Assembly (NCBI RefSeq): GCF_002220095.1
Contig: NZ_CP022372.1
Span: forward strand, 3,010,501 to 3,074,500
Length of the DNA stretch: 64,000 nucleotides
Direction: 5' to 3'
From: Bosea sp. AS-1
GTDB taxonomy: Bacteria > Pseudomonadota > Alphaproteobacteria > Rhizobiales > Beijerinckiaceae
Positions 21,793-31,445 of this stretch are shown one piece after another. The first letter of the stretch is position 1; each line of letters begins with the position of its first letter. A program made the position numbers and the translations under genes. The notes beneath the pieces are model-generated. The model made no database searches, was not told the DNA's origin, and saw only the letters and a list, made by a program, of their open reading frames with translations.

Positions 21793-21871
21793 AGCGCAGC
21801 AGAGATGTTGCGCCGCCCTCCTTGGGCGTTTCCTCCCTAGACTTGGGCTGCGCTCCGCGCGGCCCTTTTTT
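21793..21871 (+). ncRNA. Small RNA of the alpha-r8/MmgR type (Rfam suhB-like)
   Basis: The predicted 79-nt transcript folds into three hairpins. The first is GCGCAGCA-GAGA-TGTTGCGC (21794-21813). The second is CGCCC-TCCTT-GGGCG (21814-21828). The third is a strong terminator. Between the second hairpin and the terminator is an unpaired TTTCCTCCCT (21829-21838). That decamer, the order of hairpins and the length match the alphaproteobacterial alpha-r8 family as I remember it, whose Sinorhizobium member MmgR limits polyhydroxybutyrate accumulation and depends on Hfq. The CU-rich element is complementary to Shine-Dalgarno sequences, so antisense repression of translation is likely. hfq lies about 4 kb away. 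Identification is by recalled motif, not by covariance search. Confidence 0.8.
21845..21871 (+). terminator. Intrinsic terminator of the small RNA
   Basis: A 9-bp GC-rich stem GGGCTGCGC/GCGCGGCCC with a three-base loop is followed by six T (21866-21871). Confidence 0.9.
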
Positions 21872-21942
21872 CTTTCCGGCTCCTGATCACGTCGAATCGG
21901 CTTCCGTCCCGGGAGGTTGCCGCGGGCAAATGCTCGAAGGGA

Positions 21943-22515
21943 TCATTCGACCTCTGCTGCTTCCTCTTCGTCGAGCACGGTCCGCGCCACCGCGAAACTG
22001 AAGCCAAGGCGCGCCAGCACTGCGAGATCGCGCTGACGCGAGGCAGGATCGTTTTGCGCCTCATCCCGACGGCGCCAACGTCCGAGGCGCTTGCGGCGTG
22101 CCGCGATCCGCGCAGCAGCCAGTTCCGTGTCCGTACCGGTATCCGACATCTCGGCAGCCAGCTCGCGCTCCACCCCCTTCGCGGCGAGCTTGCCGGCCAC
22201 AGCCCGGCCAGAGAGGCCCTTGCGCCGCAGGGTTGCGGCCCGCGCTTCCGCGAAACGGCGATCGTCGACGAGTTGGAGGGCGACGCATTGTGCCACGACC
22301 TCGTCGAGCAAGGCGGTATGGAGCGATGGCTCTTCGCCATGGTGGCGGCAGCTCACCGCGATCTTGCGGGCCAGAACCTTGCGCAACTGGGCGGCAGGCA
22401 CGGAATAGCGCTCGAGATAGTGCAACGCCGCGCGACGCAGATACGCGGCCGTTATCCGGCGCGGTGCGCGGGCGGTCCGGGGGCCCGGCTCTCGCGAAGC
22501 CGATTGATCCGCCAT
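21943..22515 (-). CDS. recX: RecX-family regulatory protein
   Basis: RecX binds RecA filaments and restrains recombination and SOS activity. The 190-aa product has the three-helix RecX repeats, for example ALHYLERYSVPAAQLRKVL, LQLVDDRRFAEARAATLRRKGLSGRAVAGKLAAKGV, and LARLGFSFAVARTVLDEEE near the C-terminus. Rich in Arg/Ala, as usual for the family. It follows arfB by one base on the same strand; recA is not in the window. Confidence 0.88.
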   Translation of the reverse strand: MADQSASREPGPRTARAPRRITAAYLRRAALHYLERYSVPAAQLRKVLARKIAVSCRHHGEEPSLHTALLDEVVAQCVALQLVDDRRFAEARAATLRRKGLSGRAVAGKLAAKGVERELAAEMSDTGTDTELAAARIAARRKRLGRWRRRDEAQNDPASRQRDLAVLARLGFSFAVARTVLDEEEAAEVE

Positions 22516-22516
22516 G

Positions 22517-22936
22517 CTAGTCCGCCACCGGCTTCGAGCGACCGGCCTTGATGCCGGATCGGCGCTCCTTCGAGGCGAGCCTTCGCTCCTTCGAGGCCTT
22601 GGTCGGCTTGGTCGCGCGGCGCATCTGCGGGCGCACGGCCGCGGCCCGAATCAGCTCCAGCAGGCGTTCCACGGCCTCCTCCCGGTTGCGCTTCTGGCTG
22701 CGCTGCGCCTGCGCCACGATGACGATCACCCCATCCTGCGTCAGCCGACTGCCCGCAAGCTTCATCAACCGGATCGCGACCTCGTTCGGCAGCGACGGCG
22801 AGCGGCGCGCATCGAAGCGGATCTGCACTGCGCTGGAGACCTTGTTGACGTTCTGGCCGCCGGGACCAGAGGCGCGCACGAAGCTTTCCTCGATCTCGCT
22901 CTCGTCGATCGCAATGGAGGGGGTGACTTGAATCAT
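22517..22936 (-). CDS. arfB: Alternative ribosome-rescue factor ArfB (peptidyl-tRNA hydrolase)
   Basis: ArfB enters stalled ribosomes and hydrolyses peptidyl-tRNA. The 139-aa product has the catalytic GGQ loop in ASGPGGQNVNKVSSAVQIRFD. Its Lys/Arg-rich C-terminal tail (TKASKERRLASKERRSG) is the part that threads into the empty mRNA channel. Length and tail separate it from full release factors. It is divergent from mazG. Confidence 0.93.
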   Translation of the reverse strand: MIQVTPSIAIDESEIEESFVRASGPGGQNVNKVSSAVQIRFDARRSPSLPNEVAIRLMKLAGSRLTQDGVIVIVAQAQRSQKRNREEAVERLLELIRAAAVRPQMRRATKPTKASKERRLASKERRSGIKAGRSKPVAD

Positions 22937-22978
22937 AGGAGGAGGCTACTTCAGTTCTGGACAAGTTGCAGCGGAGAC

Positions 22979-23848
22979 GTGCCAGCCTTGAAGCCTTCTC
23001 GCGACATCGCCCGGCTGATCGAGATCATGGCCGCGCTCCGTACACCTGGAACCGGCTGCCCCTGGGATCTGGAGCAGGATTTCGCCTCGGTCGCGCCCTA
23101 CACGGTGGAGGAGGCCTATGAGGTCGCCGATGCCATCGCGCGCGGCGACAAGCTGGATCTCAGGGACGAGCTCGGCGATCTGCTGCTGCAGGTCGTCTTT
23201 CACGCTCGCATGGCGGAGGAGGAAGGCTCCTTCGCCTTCCCCGACGTCGTCGAGGCGATCACCTCGAAGCTGATCCGTCGCCACCCTCATGTCTTCGGCG
23301 ATACGCGCGATCTGTCGCCGGCCGAGGTCAAGGCACTCTGGCACCGGATCAAGGCGCAGGAAAAAGCCGACAAGGCCACAGCGCGAGAGGCCGCTGGCCT
23401 GCCGCTGCGGGAAGAGGAAAGCGGTGTCCTTGCCGGCGTACCGCACAGCCTGCCCGCCCTCACCCGCGCCTGGAAATTGCAGGCGCGCGCCTCGACCGTC
23501 GGCTTCGACTGGAACAATGCGCGTCTCGTCCTCGACAAGATCCGCGAGGAAACGCAGGAGATCGACGAGGCCCTCGCCAGCGGCGACAAGGCCGCGATCC
23601 AGGAAGAGATCGGCGACCTGCTCTTCGTCGTCGCCAATCTCGCCCGCCATGTCGATGCTGACCCCGAAGGCTGCCTCGCGGCGGCAAACGCCAAGTTCGA
23701 GCGTCGCTTCAAAGGTATCGAGGCGGCGCTGGAGGCGAATGGGCGCAATCCCAAGGATGCGACGCTCGACGAACTCGAAGCACTTTGGCAGAGCGTGAAG
23801 CGCGCCGAGAAGAAGCCGGCCGTGGAACCGGGTAGCGACGTGTCATGA
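22979..23848 (+). CDS. mazG: Nucleoside triphosphate pyrophosphohydrolase MazG
   Basis: MazG hydrolyses (d)NTPs, including ppGpp-related or damaged nucleotides, to monophosphates. The 289-aa product has two MazG domains: the first with CPWDLEQDFASVAPYTVEEAYEV and DLRDELGDLLLQVVFHA, the second with VGFDWNNARLVLDKIREETQEI and EEIGDLLFVVANLARH. The paired ExxE and ExxD metal ligands are intact. The start is GTG 22979 with GGAG close upstream, or TTG 22988; both give the same domain. In the hflX neighbourhood, as in other rhizobia. Confidence 0.92.
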   Translation: MPALKPSRDIARLIEIMAALRTPGTGCPWDLEQDFASVAPYTVEEAYEVADAIARGDKLDLRDELGDLLLQVVFHARMAEEEGSFAFPDVVEAITSKLIRRHPHVFGDTRDLSPAEVKALWHRIKAQEKADKATAREAAGLPLREEESGVLAGVPHSLPALTRAWKLQARASTVGFDWNNARLVLDKIREETQEIDEALASGDKAAIQEEIGDLLFVVANLARHVDADPEGCLAAANAKFERRFKGIEAALEANGRNPKDATLDELEALWQSVKRAEKKPAVEPGSDVS

Positions 23849-24309
23849 AGCCGCTGCAAAACTTGCCGCGCTTCAGCCGCAGCCTTCGTCTTGCTTTCCC
23901 GCTCGGTGTGAGCTTGCTCGTCTGCGCCGGGGCATTGGCAGGAGACGCGATCCATTCACCGGCCGACTGGCAAGGCATATGGCGCGGCCAATATGTCTGC
24001 GCGCAGGGCGTGACCGCTCTCACGCTCACGATCAGGCTCGAACAGCCCGATAAATTGACCGCGACATTTTCCTTTCATGCCCACCCCGACAATCCGGGAG
24101 TTCCTGCGGGCGAATACCGCATGGCGGGCGAGCTCGGCTCGACCGCCGGGCACCTTACGTTGAACGCGCGTTCCTGGATCAAACAACCGCGCAACTATGT
24201 GACGGTCGGCCTTGATGGCGATTACGATCCGGGCACAGGGCGCTATCACGGAACCGTCGACGGGCCGGGGTGCGGCACCTTCTATGTTCAACGCGATTTG
24301 GTCAGCTAA
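23845..24309 (+). CDS. Hypothetical exported protein, 154 aa
   Basis: It overlaps the mazG stop by ATGA, so it is translationally coupled. The N-terminus has a basic stretch and a hydrophobic core (LAFPLGVSLLVCAGALAGDA), reading as a signal peptide cut after ALA-GD. The mature part is predicted beta-rich: WQGIWRGQYVCAQGVTALTL, TATFSFHAHPDNPGVPAGEY and GTVDGPGCGTFYVQRD. Two Cys (in YVCAQG and GPGCGTF) could form a disulfide. The lipocalin-like pattern is only an impression; function unknown. Confidence 0.75.
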   Translation: MKPLQNLPRFSRSLRLAFPLGVSLLVCAGALAGDAIHSPADWQGIWRGQYVCAQGVTALTLTIRLEQPDKLTATFSFHAHPDNPGVPAGEYRMAGELGSTAGHLTLNARSWIKQPRNYVTVGLDGDYDPGTGRYHGTVDGPGCGTFYVQRDLVS

Positions 24310-24333
24310 GACAGGAGGGGATGGCGCTCGCGC

Positions 24334-25731
24334 TCACTGCCTTGAAGCAGCCGGAAACCGCGCGCCAAAGGCCCCTTCCCGTTCCGGCGGCAGGCGCACG
24401 ATGAGCTTCAGCCCCCCTTCCGCGCTGTCCTCGCGCTGCAGGATCTCGCCATTGGCATGGAGCCATGCCAGCGACTTGCCGTCACCCGGCGCCAGTTCCA
24501 ACGCGTAGACAGGCCGGCTCCGGGCGATGCGGGTCTCTATGGCGGCCGTCAGGCGATCCATGCCCTCGCCAGTCAAGGCCGAAACCAGGACGGGGCGGTT
24601 CCCCTCCGGCCGATGGGCGGCCACTTCGAGCTGACGGGCGCGTTCTTCGGCATCGAGCAGGTCGGCCTTGTTCCAGACCTCGATCACGCGCTGGCCGTCG
24701 TCCGGGTTGATGCCGAGATCGCGCAGGATCGCCTGCACGTCGGCGGCCTGCGCTTGCGTGTCCTCATGCGAGACATCGCGGACATGCAACAGCACATCGG
24801 CCTCGATCGCGTCTTCCAGCGTGGCGCGGAACGCGGCAACGAGCTGCGTCGGCAGGTCGGAGATGAAGCCGACAGTGTCGGAGAGCATGATCCTGGCGCC
24901 ATGCGGCAGCTTGATCGCACGCGCTGTCGGATCGAGCGTGGCGAACAGCATGTCCTGTGCCAGCACCTCGGCGGATGTCAGCCGATTGAACAGCGTCGAT
25001 TTTCCGGCATTGGTGTAACCGACCAACGCAACGATCGGATAAGGCACGCGTTTCCGGCTCGCGCGATGCAGCGAGCGGGTCCGCTTCACCTGCTCCAGAT
25101 CGCGCTCGATCTTGCTCATCCGCTCCTGGATGATGCGCCGGTCCGCCTCGATCTGGGTCTCACCGGGGCCGCCGAGGAAGCCGAAGCCGCCGCGCTGGCG
25201 CTCGAGGTGGGTCCAGGAGCGCACGAGCCGGCTCTTCTGGTAATTCAGGTGGGCGAGCTCGACCTGGAGTGCACCTTCCTTGGTGCGCGCGCGCCGGCCG
25301 AAGATTTCGAGGATCAGGCCGGTGCGATCGATGACCTTGCAGCCGAAAGCCTTTTCGAGGTTGCGCTGCTGTACCGGCGAAAGCGCGCAATCCATCACGA
25401 CGAGGCCGATCTCGTCGATCTTGATCCGCTCCGCCAGCTCTTCGACCTTGCCCTTGCCGAGATAGGTGGCCGGCCGCAGGGCCGTCAGCATGACCTGCAC
25501 GGCCTCGACCACCGTGAGATCGATCGCGGCAGCCAGACCAACCGCCTCGTCCAGGCGCGCGGCGAAGGAGCGCTGGTTGCTGTCGAGTGCGGCGCCCCGC
25601 TTCTGGAGATACGGGCCCACGACATAGGCGCGCGTACTCGCCGCGATCTCGCGTTCGATCTCGTCGAGCGGCTTGGGGCCCGAAACCCGCACAGCCGCCC
25701 GCTCTTTGCTGTCTACGCGGCTAACCGCCAA
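24334..25731 (-). CDS. hflX: Ribosome-associated GTPase HflX
   Basis: HflX is an Obg-like GTPase that splits or rescues ribosomes under stress. The product has the HflX N-terminal domain ([15 protein letters not shown]), the glycine-rich linker [19 protein letters not shown], and G-domain motifs GYTNAGKST (G1), DTVGFI (G3) and NKAD (G4). C-terminal extension present. I chose TTG 25731, one base past the hfq stop; GTG 25692 is an equally possible start. The longer frame through hfq is ruled out. Operon with hfq. Confidence 0.92.
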   Translation of the reverse strand: MAVSRVDSKERAAVRVSGPKPLDEIEREIAASTRAYVVGPYLQKRGAALDSNQRSFAARLDEAVGLAAAIDLTVVEAVQVMLTALRPATYLGKGKVEELAERIKIDEIGLVVMDCALSPVQQRNLEKAFGCKVIDRTGLILEIFGRRARTKEGALQVELAHLNYQKSRLVRSWTHLERQRGGFGFLGGPGETQIEADRRIIQERMSKIERDLEQVKRTRSLHRASRKRVPYPIVALVGYTNAGKSTLFNRLTSAEVLAQDMLFATLDPTARAIKLPHGARIMLSDTVGFISDLPTQLVAAFRATLEDAIEADVLLHVRDVSHEDTQAQAADVQAILRDLGINPDDGQRVIEVWNKADLLDAEERARQLEVAAHRPEGNRPVLVSALTGEGMDRLTAAIETRIARSRPVYALELAPGDGKSLAWLHANGEILQREDSAEGGLKLIVRLPPEREGAFGARFPAASRQ

Positions 25732-25732
25732 A

Positions 25733-25981
25733 TCAGTTCTTGTCCGTGTCCTCGGGCTCGAACAGCTGCACGGGATGCCCCGGCATGATGGTCGAGATCG
25801 CGTGCTTGTAGACGAGCTGCGAGTGGCCGTCACGCCGCAGCAGCACGCAGAAATTGTCGAACCAGGTCACAACGCCCTGCAGCTTGACGCCGTTGACGAG
25901 AAAGATCGTCAGCGGAATCTTCTGCTTGCGAACGTGGTTGAGGAACGTGTCCTGGAGATTTTGAGCCCGCTCTGCGGCCAT
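25733..25981 (-). CDS. hfq: RNA chaperone Hfq
   Basis: The 82-aa Sm-like protein forms a hexamer that pairs small RNAs with mRNAs. Sm1 is [29 protein letters not shown], and Sm2 is [12 protein letters not shown] with the YKHA proximal-site motif. The short acidic C-terminus (EPEDTDKN) is typical of rhizobia. It lies between ntrX and hflX, its conserved position. The likely partner RNA class is present in the window at 21793-21871. Confidence 0.97.
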   Translation of the reverse strand: MAAERAQNLQDTFLNHVRKQKIPLTIFLVNGVKLQGVVTWFDNFCVLLRRDGHSQLVYKHAISTIMPGHPVQLFEPEDTDKN

Positions 25982-26195
25982 GGGTAGTCCCTATTGTTGG
26001 GATCGCCGATCGGATTGTATCCGCGATCCAGTTCGTCCCGTTCTGGCCAGCGAGCCACCTCGCCGACCCCGAGACACCGACATCACATTAGATCGTTGAC
26101 TTCGCACGCAACGCAAGTGCAGCAAAGCCGTGTTTTTGAGCATCGAACCTGCGTTTCGCGCAAATGCGCATGCGTTCGGCGCCTGACAAGGGCCT

Positions 26196-27563
26196 TCAGC
26201 CAACCCCAAGCGACTTGAGCTTGCGGTGCAGCGCCGAGCGTTCCATGCCGATGAACTCCGCCGTCCGCGAGATATTGCCCGAGAAGCGCGCGATCTGTGC
26301 GATCAGGTATTCGCGCTCGAAGATCTCGCGCGCGTCCCGCAGCGGCAGGCTCATCAGCCGCTCGCCGCCCGAGCCCGAGGGGGTCGTCGGAACCATCGCG
26401 CCGACTTCGGCCGGGAGCATCTCGACCGTGATCTCGGACGTCGGATCGCCCTTCGTCAGGATCATCAGCCGCTCGACGTTGTTGCGCAGCTCGCGGATAT
26501 TGCCCGGCCATTCATGCGATTGCAGCACGGCCATCGCGTCGGAGCCGATCTGGCGCTTGGGCAGCCCGGTCGCGGTCGAGATCTGGTCCATGAAGAACTC
26601 GATCAGCTCCGGCACGTCCTCACGCCGCTCCGACAGTGGCGGCACCTTGATCGGTACGACGCTCAGGCGATGGTAGAGGTCCTCGCGGAAGCGCCCGTCG
26701 CTGATGAGCTGCGCCAGGTCGCGGCTCGACGAGGAGATAATGCGCACGTCGACATGGACGCGCGTCGCCCCACCGACACGTTGGAAGTTCTGGTCGACCA
26801 GTACGCGCAAGATGCGATTCTGCGTCTCGCGCGGCATGTCGCCAATCTCGTCGATATAGAGCGATCCGCCATGCGCCTCCTCCAGCGCGCCGACGCGGCG
26901 CGAGCGCCCGTCGCCGCCCTCGATGCCGAAGAGCTCCTCCTCCATCGTCTCGGGCGTGATCGTTGCCGCGTTGATGACGATGAAGGGTGCCGTCGAGCGG
27001 CTCGAAGCCTCGTGGAGAGTGCGGGCGGCGAGCTCCTTGCCGCAGCCCGGCTCGCCGGTGATGAGGACGCGCGCATTGGTCGGCGCAACGCGCTCGATCG
27101 TCTGGCGCAGCTGGTTCACCACGGTCGAGCGGCCAACGATGCGGTTGGCCTGCACCGAGCGTGTCTTGAGCTCACGGACCTCCCGGCGCAGCCGCGAGGC
27201 TTCCAGCGCCCGTTCGGCGACGAGCACCAGCCGGTCGGCCTTGAACGGCTTCTCGATGAAGTCGTAGGCGCCGCTCTTGATCGCAGAGACGGCCGTCTCG
27301 ATGTTGCCGTGGCCCGAAATCATCACCACCGCGAGATCCGGGTGGCTCTCCTTGACGAGCTCCAGAACCTGCAGCCCATCGAGGCGGCTGCCCTGCAGCC
27401 AGATATCGAGGAAGACGAGATTGGGTCGGCGCGCGGCAATCGCGGCCAGCGCCTCGTCGGCCGAACCCGCCTTGCGGGTCCGGTAGCCCTCGTCTTCGAG
27501 AAGGCCGGCGACCAGATCGCGGATATCGACCTCGTCGTCCACCACCAGGATGTCAGCACTCAT
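26196..27563 (-). CDS. ntrX: Response regulator NtrX
   Basis: NtrX pairs with NtrY in nitrogen and redox/envelope signalling. The 455-aa product has a receiver domain (phospho-acceptor Asp53 in FLDIW), an AAA+ domain with Walker A GEPGCGKE and Walker B LYIDEIGD, and a C-terminal Fis-type HTH (NISRTAEFIGMERSALHRKL). The loop that holds GAFTGA in sigma-54 activators is replaced here by EGGDGRSRRVGALEE, so contact with sigma-54 is doubtful, as in other alphaproteobacterial NtrX. Its start overlaps the ntrY stop (ATGA). Confidence 0.94.
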   Translation of the reverse strand: MSADILVVDDEVDIRDLVAGLLEDEGYRTRKAGSADEALAAIAARRPNLVFLDIWLQGSRLDGLQVLELVKESHPDLAVVMISGHGNIETAVSAIKSGAYDFIEKPFKADRLVLVAERALEASRLRREVRELKTRSVQANRIVGRSTVVNQLRQTIERVAPTNARVLITGEPGCGKELAARTLHEASSRSTAPFIVINAATITPETMEEELFGIEGGDGRSRRVGALEEAHGGSLYIDEIGDMPRETQNRILRVLVDQNFQRVGGATRVHVDVRIISSSSRDLAQLISDGRFREDLYHRLSVVPIKVPPLSERREDVPELIEFFMDQISTATGLPKRQIGSDAMAVLQSHEWPGNIRELRNNVERLMILTKGDPTSEITVEMLPAEVGAMVPTTPSGSGGERLMSLPLRDAREIFEREYLIAQIARFSGNISRTAEFIGMERSALHRKLKSLGVG

Positions 27564-29869
27564 AGACGTGTCCCATTCTGAATCTCTTGATCGGGCGTGG
27601 CGGCACCCCGCAGGGCAGCCTCCTCGCCGTTGTCGGCTTCCTGCGCCGGGCCTGTTTCGGGGAACCAGAGTCTGATACGCGCGCCACGCATTCCGTCGGA
27701 CCGGTCGAGCAGTTCGATGCCGCCGCCATGGTCCTCCAGGATCTTGCCGACGATGGCGAGGCCGAGCCCGGTCCCGCCCTCGCGGGTGGTCATATAGGGC
27801 TCAAGCAGCTTCTGGCGCTGGTCGCCGGGCAGGCCCTTGCCGTTGTCGGTGACGTCGATAACGATCCGACCGTCGTCCCAGCGCTCGAACTCGACCTGGA
27901 TCAACCCCTGGCCCCGCTCCTCGGGCGGCACGGCGTCGATCGCCTCCGTCGCGTTCTTGATGACGTTGGTCAGGGCCTGCGAGATCAAGCGGCGGTCGAA
28001 GCGGGCCTGCAGCGCTTCCGCCGGCAGGTTCTCCTCGATCTTCGTCTCGGGGTTGCCGACCCGCCACAGGAACACGACTTGCCGGACGGTCTCGACGATG
28101 TCTTCGCGCAGCAGCGCGGGCTTCGGCATGCGAGCGAAGGATGAGAACTCGTCGACCATTCGCCGGATGTCCTCGACCTGCCGGACGATCGTTTCCGTGC
28201 ACTGGTCGAAGACTTCCTTGCCTTCGGTGATGACCTTGCCGAAGCGGCGCTTGATACGCTCGGCCGAGAGCTGGATCGGCGTCAACGGGTTCTTGATCTC
28301 ATGCGCGATGCGCCGGGCGACATCGGCCCAGGCGGCCGTGCGCTGCGCCGAGACGAGGTCGGTGATGTCGTCGAGCGTCACCACGAGGCCGGCATTGATC
28401 CCCTCCCCCTCGTGCACGGCACGGACATTGACCACACGATCCTGGCCAGCCCGCGAAATCATCACCTGGCCAGAACTCTGGCGGTGGCGGCCATGCAGCG
28501 CGTCGGAGACGAAGCTCGCTACCTCCGGCGCGATCTCCGCGATCGGCTTGCCGAGCAGGCGCCCCCCGGTACCGAGCAGGCTTTCGGCCGAGCGGTTGAT
28601 GATGGTGATATGGCCTTCGCTATCGAGGCTGAGCACGCCCGACGAGACGCCCGCCAGCACGGTCTCGGTGAAGCGGCGGCGCCGATCGATCACTTCGCTT
28701 GCCGTCACCAGCCCGTCGCGTTGCCGGCGCAGCTCCGCCGTCATCTTGTTGAAGGTCTCGCCGAGATGGGCGAGGTCGCCCTCCGAGCGCTTGATCGGCA
28801 CCTGCACATAGAAATTGCCGCTCGAAACCTGGTCCGTCGCGTGGATCATCCGCCTGATGGGCGCGACCAGCCGATTAGCGAAGCTCAGGCCGAGCCAGAT
28901 CGCCGAGAGCAGGAGGATCAGAGCGATCAGGCCGTACATCGAAGCGAAAGCGATCTGGACGCCCTTCCGCCGCGCATCGATCGACAGATACTCGACAGCC
29001 GCTCCCCGGGCGACCGCCGGAAACTCGACCGCCAGCGGATCCACCTCGCGGGCGATATAGAGGAAATTGTTGTTGTAGATCGGCAGCTTCACCAGGGCGC
29101 CGAAAACCCTGCTCGTGCGCGGGATCACGCAGATCGGGTCCGGTGAGGACTGCGCATCGTCGAAAGCCGCCTGATCCGGCTTGGGCGGATCCTTGAGCAC
29201 GTCGATATTGGCGCGGGCGATCGTCTTGTCCGGCGGCTGCATGATGGCCGCGACAGGCAGGCCTAGCGCCGTCGCGCGGGCGGTGATGAAGTTGTCGAAC
29301 CACTTCCGGTCGACGTCGTAGGCCGGCTTCGCCCGGGTCAGGTCATCCGCAAGGATGCGGATCTCGCGGCCCAGGGATTTGCACTGGCTGGCGGCATAGG
29401 CGTCGGCCACCTCGACCGATTTGAAGATGGCGTCGCGCATCCGGTCCGAGAACCAGGGCTCGAGCCCACGCTCGATCGTGACCGTGGCGATGACCGCGAC
29501 GAGAATCGCCGGCAGCGCTGCGATGAAGCTGAACAAGCCGACGATGCGAACGTGCAGCCCGGCCGCCGCTGCGCCGGCCTTGCGCGCCCGGATCAGCACT
29601 GCGGCCTCGAAGGCGACGATCACCATCAGCGCGAGGATCAGCAGCGCATTCAGCACGAAGACGCCGATGACGACCTCGTGCACCGGCGCGACCGGCGTCG
29701 CACCCGACAGGACGAGGAAGGTCAGCAGCGCCGAGACAAGGGCCAGGACGACGATGATTCCGCCGATCCACCCCGAGACGTGGCGCGACTTCTCCTCGGC
29801 GCGCGGCACGATTCTGGTGTCACTCACGGAAACCGACACGATATCTGACAACTCCAAGGGCGCGGCCAA
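27560..29869 (-). CDS. ntrY: Sensor histidine kinase NtrY
   Basis: The membrane kinase phosphorylates NtrX. The 769-aa product has about four transmembrane segments: two near residues 35-90, one near 110, and one after an extracytoplasmic region at about 310-335. Then come HAMP (FANRLVAPIRRMIHATDQV), PAS (VSSGVLSLDSEGHITIINRSAE), the H-box [20 protein letters not shown], and an ATPase domain (NVIKNATEAID, DNGKGLP, GTGLGLAIV). The start is uncertain: TTG 29869 gives the longest frame without a good RBS, while GTG 29839 and 29827 are alternatives. Confidence 0.94.
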   Translation of the reverse strand: MAAPLELSDIVSVSVSDTRIVPRAEEKSRHVSGWIGGIIVVLALVSALLTFLVLSGATPVAPVHEVVIGVFVLNALLILALMVIVAFEAAVLIRARKAGAAAAGLHVRIVGLFSFIAALPAILVAVIATVTIERGLEPWFSDRMRDAIFKSVEVADAYAASQCKSLGREIRILADDLTRAKPAYDVDRKWFDNFITARATALGLPVAAIMQPPDKTIARANIDVLKDPPKPDQAAFDDAQSSPDPICVIPRTSRVFGALVKLPIYNNNFLYIAREVDPLAVEFPAVARGAAVEYLSIDARRKGVQIAFASMYGLIALILLLSAIWLGLSFANRLVAPIRRMIHATDQVSSGNFYVQVPIKRSEGDLAHLGETFNKMTAELRRQRDGLVTASEVIDRRRRFTETVLAGVSSGVLSLDSEGHITIINRSAESLLGTGGRLLGKPIAEIAPEVASFVSDALHGRHRQSSGQVMISRAGQDRVVNVRAVHEGEGINAGLVVTLDDITDLVSAQRTAAWADVARRIAHEIKNPLTPIQLSAERIKRRFGKVITEGKEVFDQCTETIVRQVEDIRRMVDEFSSFARMPKPALLREDIVETVRQVVFLWRVGNPETKIEENLPAEALQARFDRRLISQALTNVIKNATEAIDAVPPEERGQGLIQVEFERWDDGRIVIDVTDNGKGLPGDQRQKLLEPYMTTREGGTGLGLAIVGKILEDHGGGIELLDRSDGMRGARIRLWFPETGPAQEADNGEEAALRGAATPDQEIQNGTRL

Positions 29870-29978
29870 ACGACCAGCAAGCGGTCGCTGGCGTCACTGA
29901 TGCGCCGACGCAACGGTGTTGTCAAAATATGACATAGGCAAGGCGAGCCCGATCGAGGCAAACCTCGACCAGGCTGGC

Positions 29979-31430
29979 TCAGCGCGGCGTGCGCACCACC
30001 TGCATATCGAGTTCGCGAATCTTCTTGCGCAATGTGTTGCGGTTGAGACCGAGTAGTTCGGCGGCGCGGATCTGGTTGCCCCGCGTCGCAGCGAGCGCGG
30101 CAGCGATCAGTGGCGGCTCGATTTCGCGTAGAATGCGGTGATAAAGGCCTGGAGGCGGGATGTTGTCGCCAAATCCGCCGAAATACTGGGAGAGATGCCG
30201 CTCGACCGACCCCGACAGCGTCTCAGCCCGTTCGGGTGCCGCGCTGGCGCCGACGAAGCCCGGAGCCGCCGCTGCCGGCTGCAGCTCCGCCTCGACGATC
30301 GGCGCGGTGATGGTTTCCTGTGGATAGAGCGCCGCCAGCCGCCGGACCAGATTCTCCAGCTCGCGGACGTTACCGGGCCAACGATAGCGCCGCATCGCGT
30401 CCATCGCCTCCGAATCGACCTGCTTGCGGGGCAGCCCCTCCTTCTCGACCAGCGAGAAGAAATGGCGGACCAGATCCGGGATATCCTCGACGCGCTCGCG
30501 CAGGGGCGGCAAGCGGATCGGGACGACGTTCAGCCGGAAGAACAGGTCCTCGCGGAACAGGCCCTGTGCGATCGAGATGCGCAGGTCCTTATTGGTCGCG
30601 GCGACGATGCGGACATTGGTCTTGATCGGGGTGCGCCCACCTACGGTCGTGTATTCGCCCTGCTGGAGCACCCGAAGCAGGCGGGTCTGTGCCTCCATCG
30701 GCATATCGCCGATCTCGTCGAGGAAGAGCGTACCGCCCTCCGCCTGCTCGAAGCGGCCGGAAGAGCGTGTCAGCGCGCCGGTGAACGCCCCTTTCTCATG
30801 GCCGAACAGCTCGGATTCGATCAGGTCCTTGGGGATCGCGGCCATGTTGATCGCGACGAACGGGCCGTTCTTGCGCTTGCCGTAGTCGTGCAGCGCCCGT
30901 GCCACCAGCTCCTTGCCAGTACCGGATTCGCCGTTGATCATCACCGTCAGGTCGATCGGCATCAGGCGCGCGAGCGCCCGGTAGACGTCCTGCATCGCCG
31001 GCGAGCGGCCGATCAGCGGAATGTCCTCGGCTTCCCCCATCTGGGTACGGGCCGCCTCGCCACGAGGCCGCGACATGGCGCGCCCGACGATGGCAACCAG
31101 TTCCTTCAGGTCGAACGGCTTCGGCAGGTATTCGTAGGCGCCGCGCTCGGAGGCCTTGATCGCGGTCATAAAGGTATTCTGCGCGCTCATGACGATGATC
31201 GGCAGCTCGGGCCGCACCCGCTTGATCCGCGGCAGCAGGTCGAAGGCGTTGCCGTCCGGCATGACGACGTCGGTGATGATGAGATCACCGAGACCCTGAG
31301 CCGCCCAGGTCCAGAGTGTCGCCGCCTGCCCGGTCGTGCGGACCTCATAGCCGGCTCTGGCGAGCGCCTGGTTGAGGACCGTGCGGATCGCGGCGTCGTC
31401 GTCGGCTACGAGGATGTTCCCGGTCGGCAT
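29979..31430 (-). CDS. ntrC: Nitrogen regulator NtrC (NRI), sigma-54 activator
   Basis: The 483-aa response regulator has Asp54 ([10 protein letters not shown]) in the receiver, Walker A GESGTGKE, an intact GAFTGA loop in [15 protein letters not shown], Walker B LFLDEIGD, and a Fis-type HTH ([20 protein letters not shown]). Phosphorylated by NtrB under nitrogen limitation, it activates glnA and other sigma-54 promoters. It lies 15 bases after ntrB. A 109-base gap to ntrY suggests a second promoter there. Confidence 0.97.
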   Translation of the reverse strand: MPTGNILVADDDAAIRTVLNQALARAGYEVRTTGQAATLWTWAAQGLGDLIITDVVMPDGNAFDLLPRIKRVRPELPIIVMSAQNTFMTAIKASERGAYEYLPKPFDLKELVAIVGRAMSRPRGEAARTQMGEAEDIPLIGRSPAMQDVYRALARLMPIDLTVMINGESGTGKELVARALHDYGKRKNGPFVAINMAAIPKDLIESELFGHEKGAFTGALTRSSGRFEQAEGGTLFLDEIGDMPMEAQTRLLRVLQQGEYTTVGGRTPIKTNVRIVAATNKDLRISIAQGLFREDLFFRLNVVPIRLPPLRERVEDIPDLVRHFFSLVEKEGLPRKQVDSEAMDAMRRYRWPGNVRELENLVRRLAALYPQETITAPIVEAELQPAAAAPGFVGASAAPERAETLSGSVERHLSQYFGGFGDNIPPPGLYHRILREIEPPLIAAALAATRGNQIRAAELLGLNRNTLRKKIRELDMQVVRTPR

Positions 31431-31445
31431 GTGTTCGCGTCGGCC

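Noticed and set aside
22979..23848. MazG as part of a MazEF-like toxin system
   Set aside because: It is the two-domain nucleotide pyrophosphohydrolase; no mazE or mazF is nearby.
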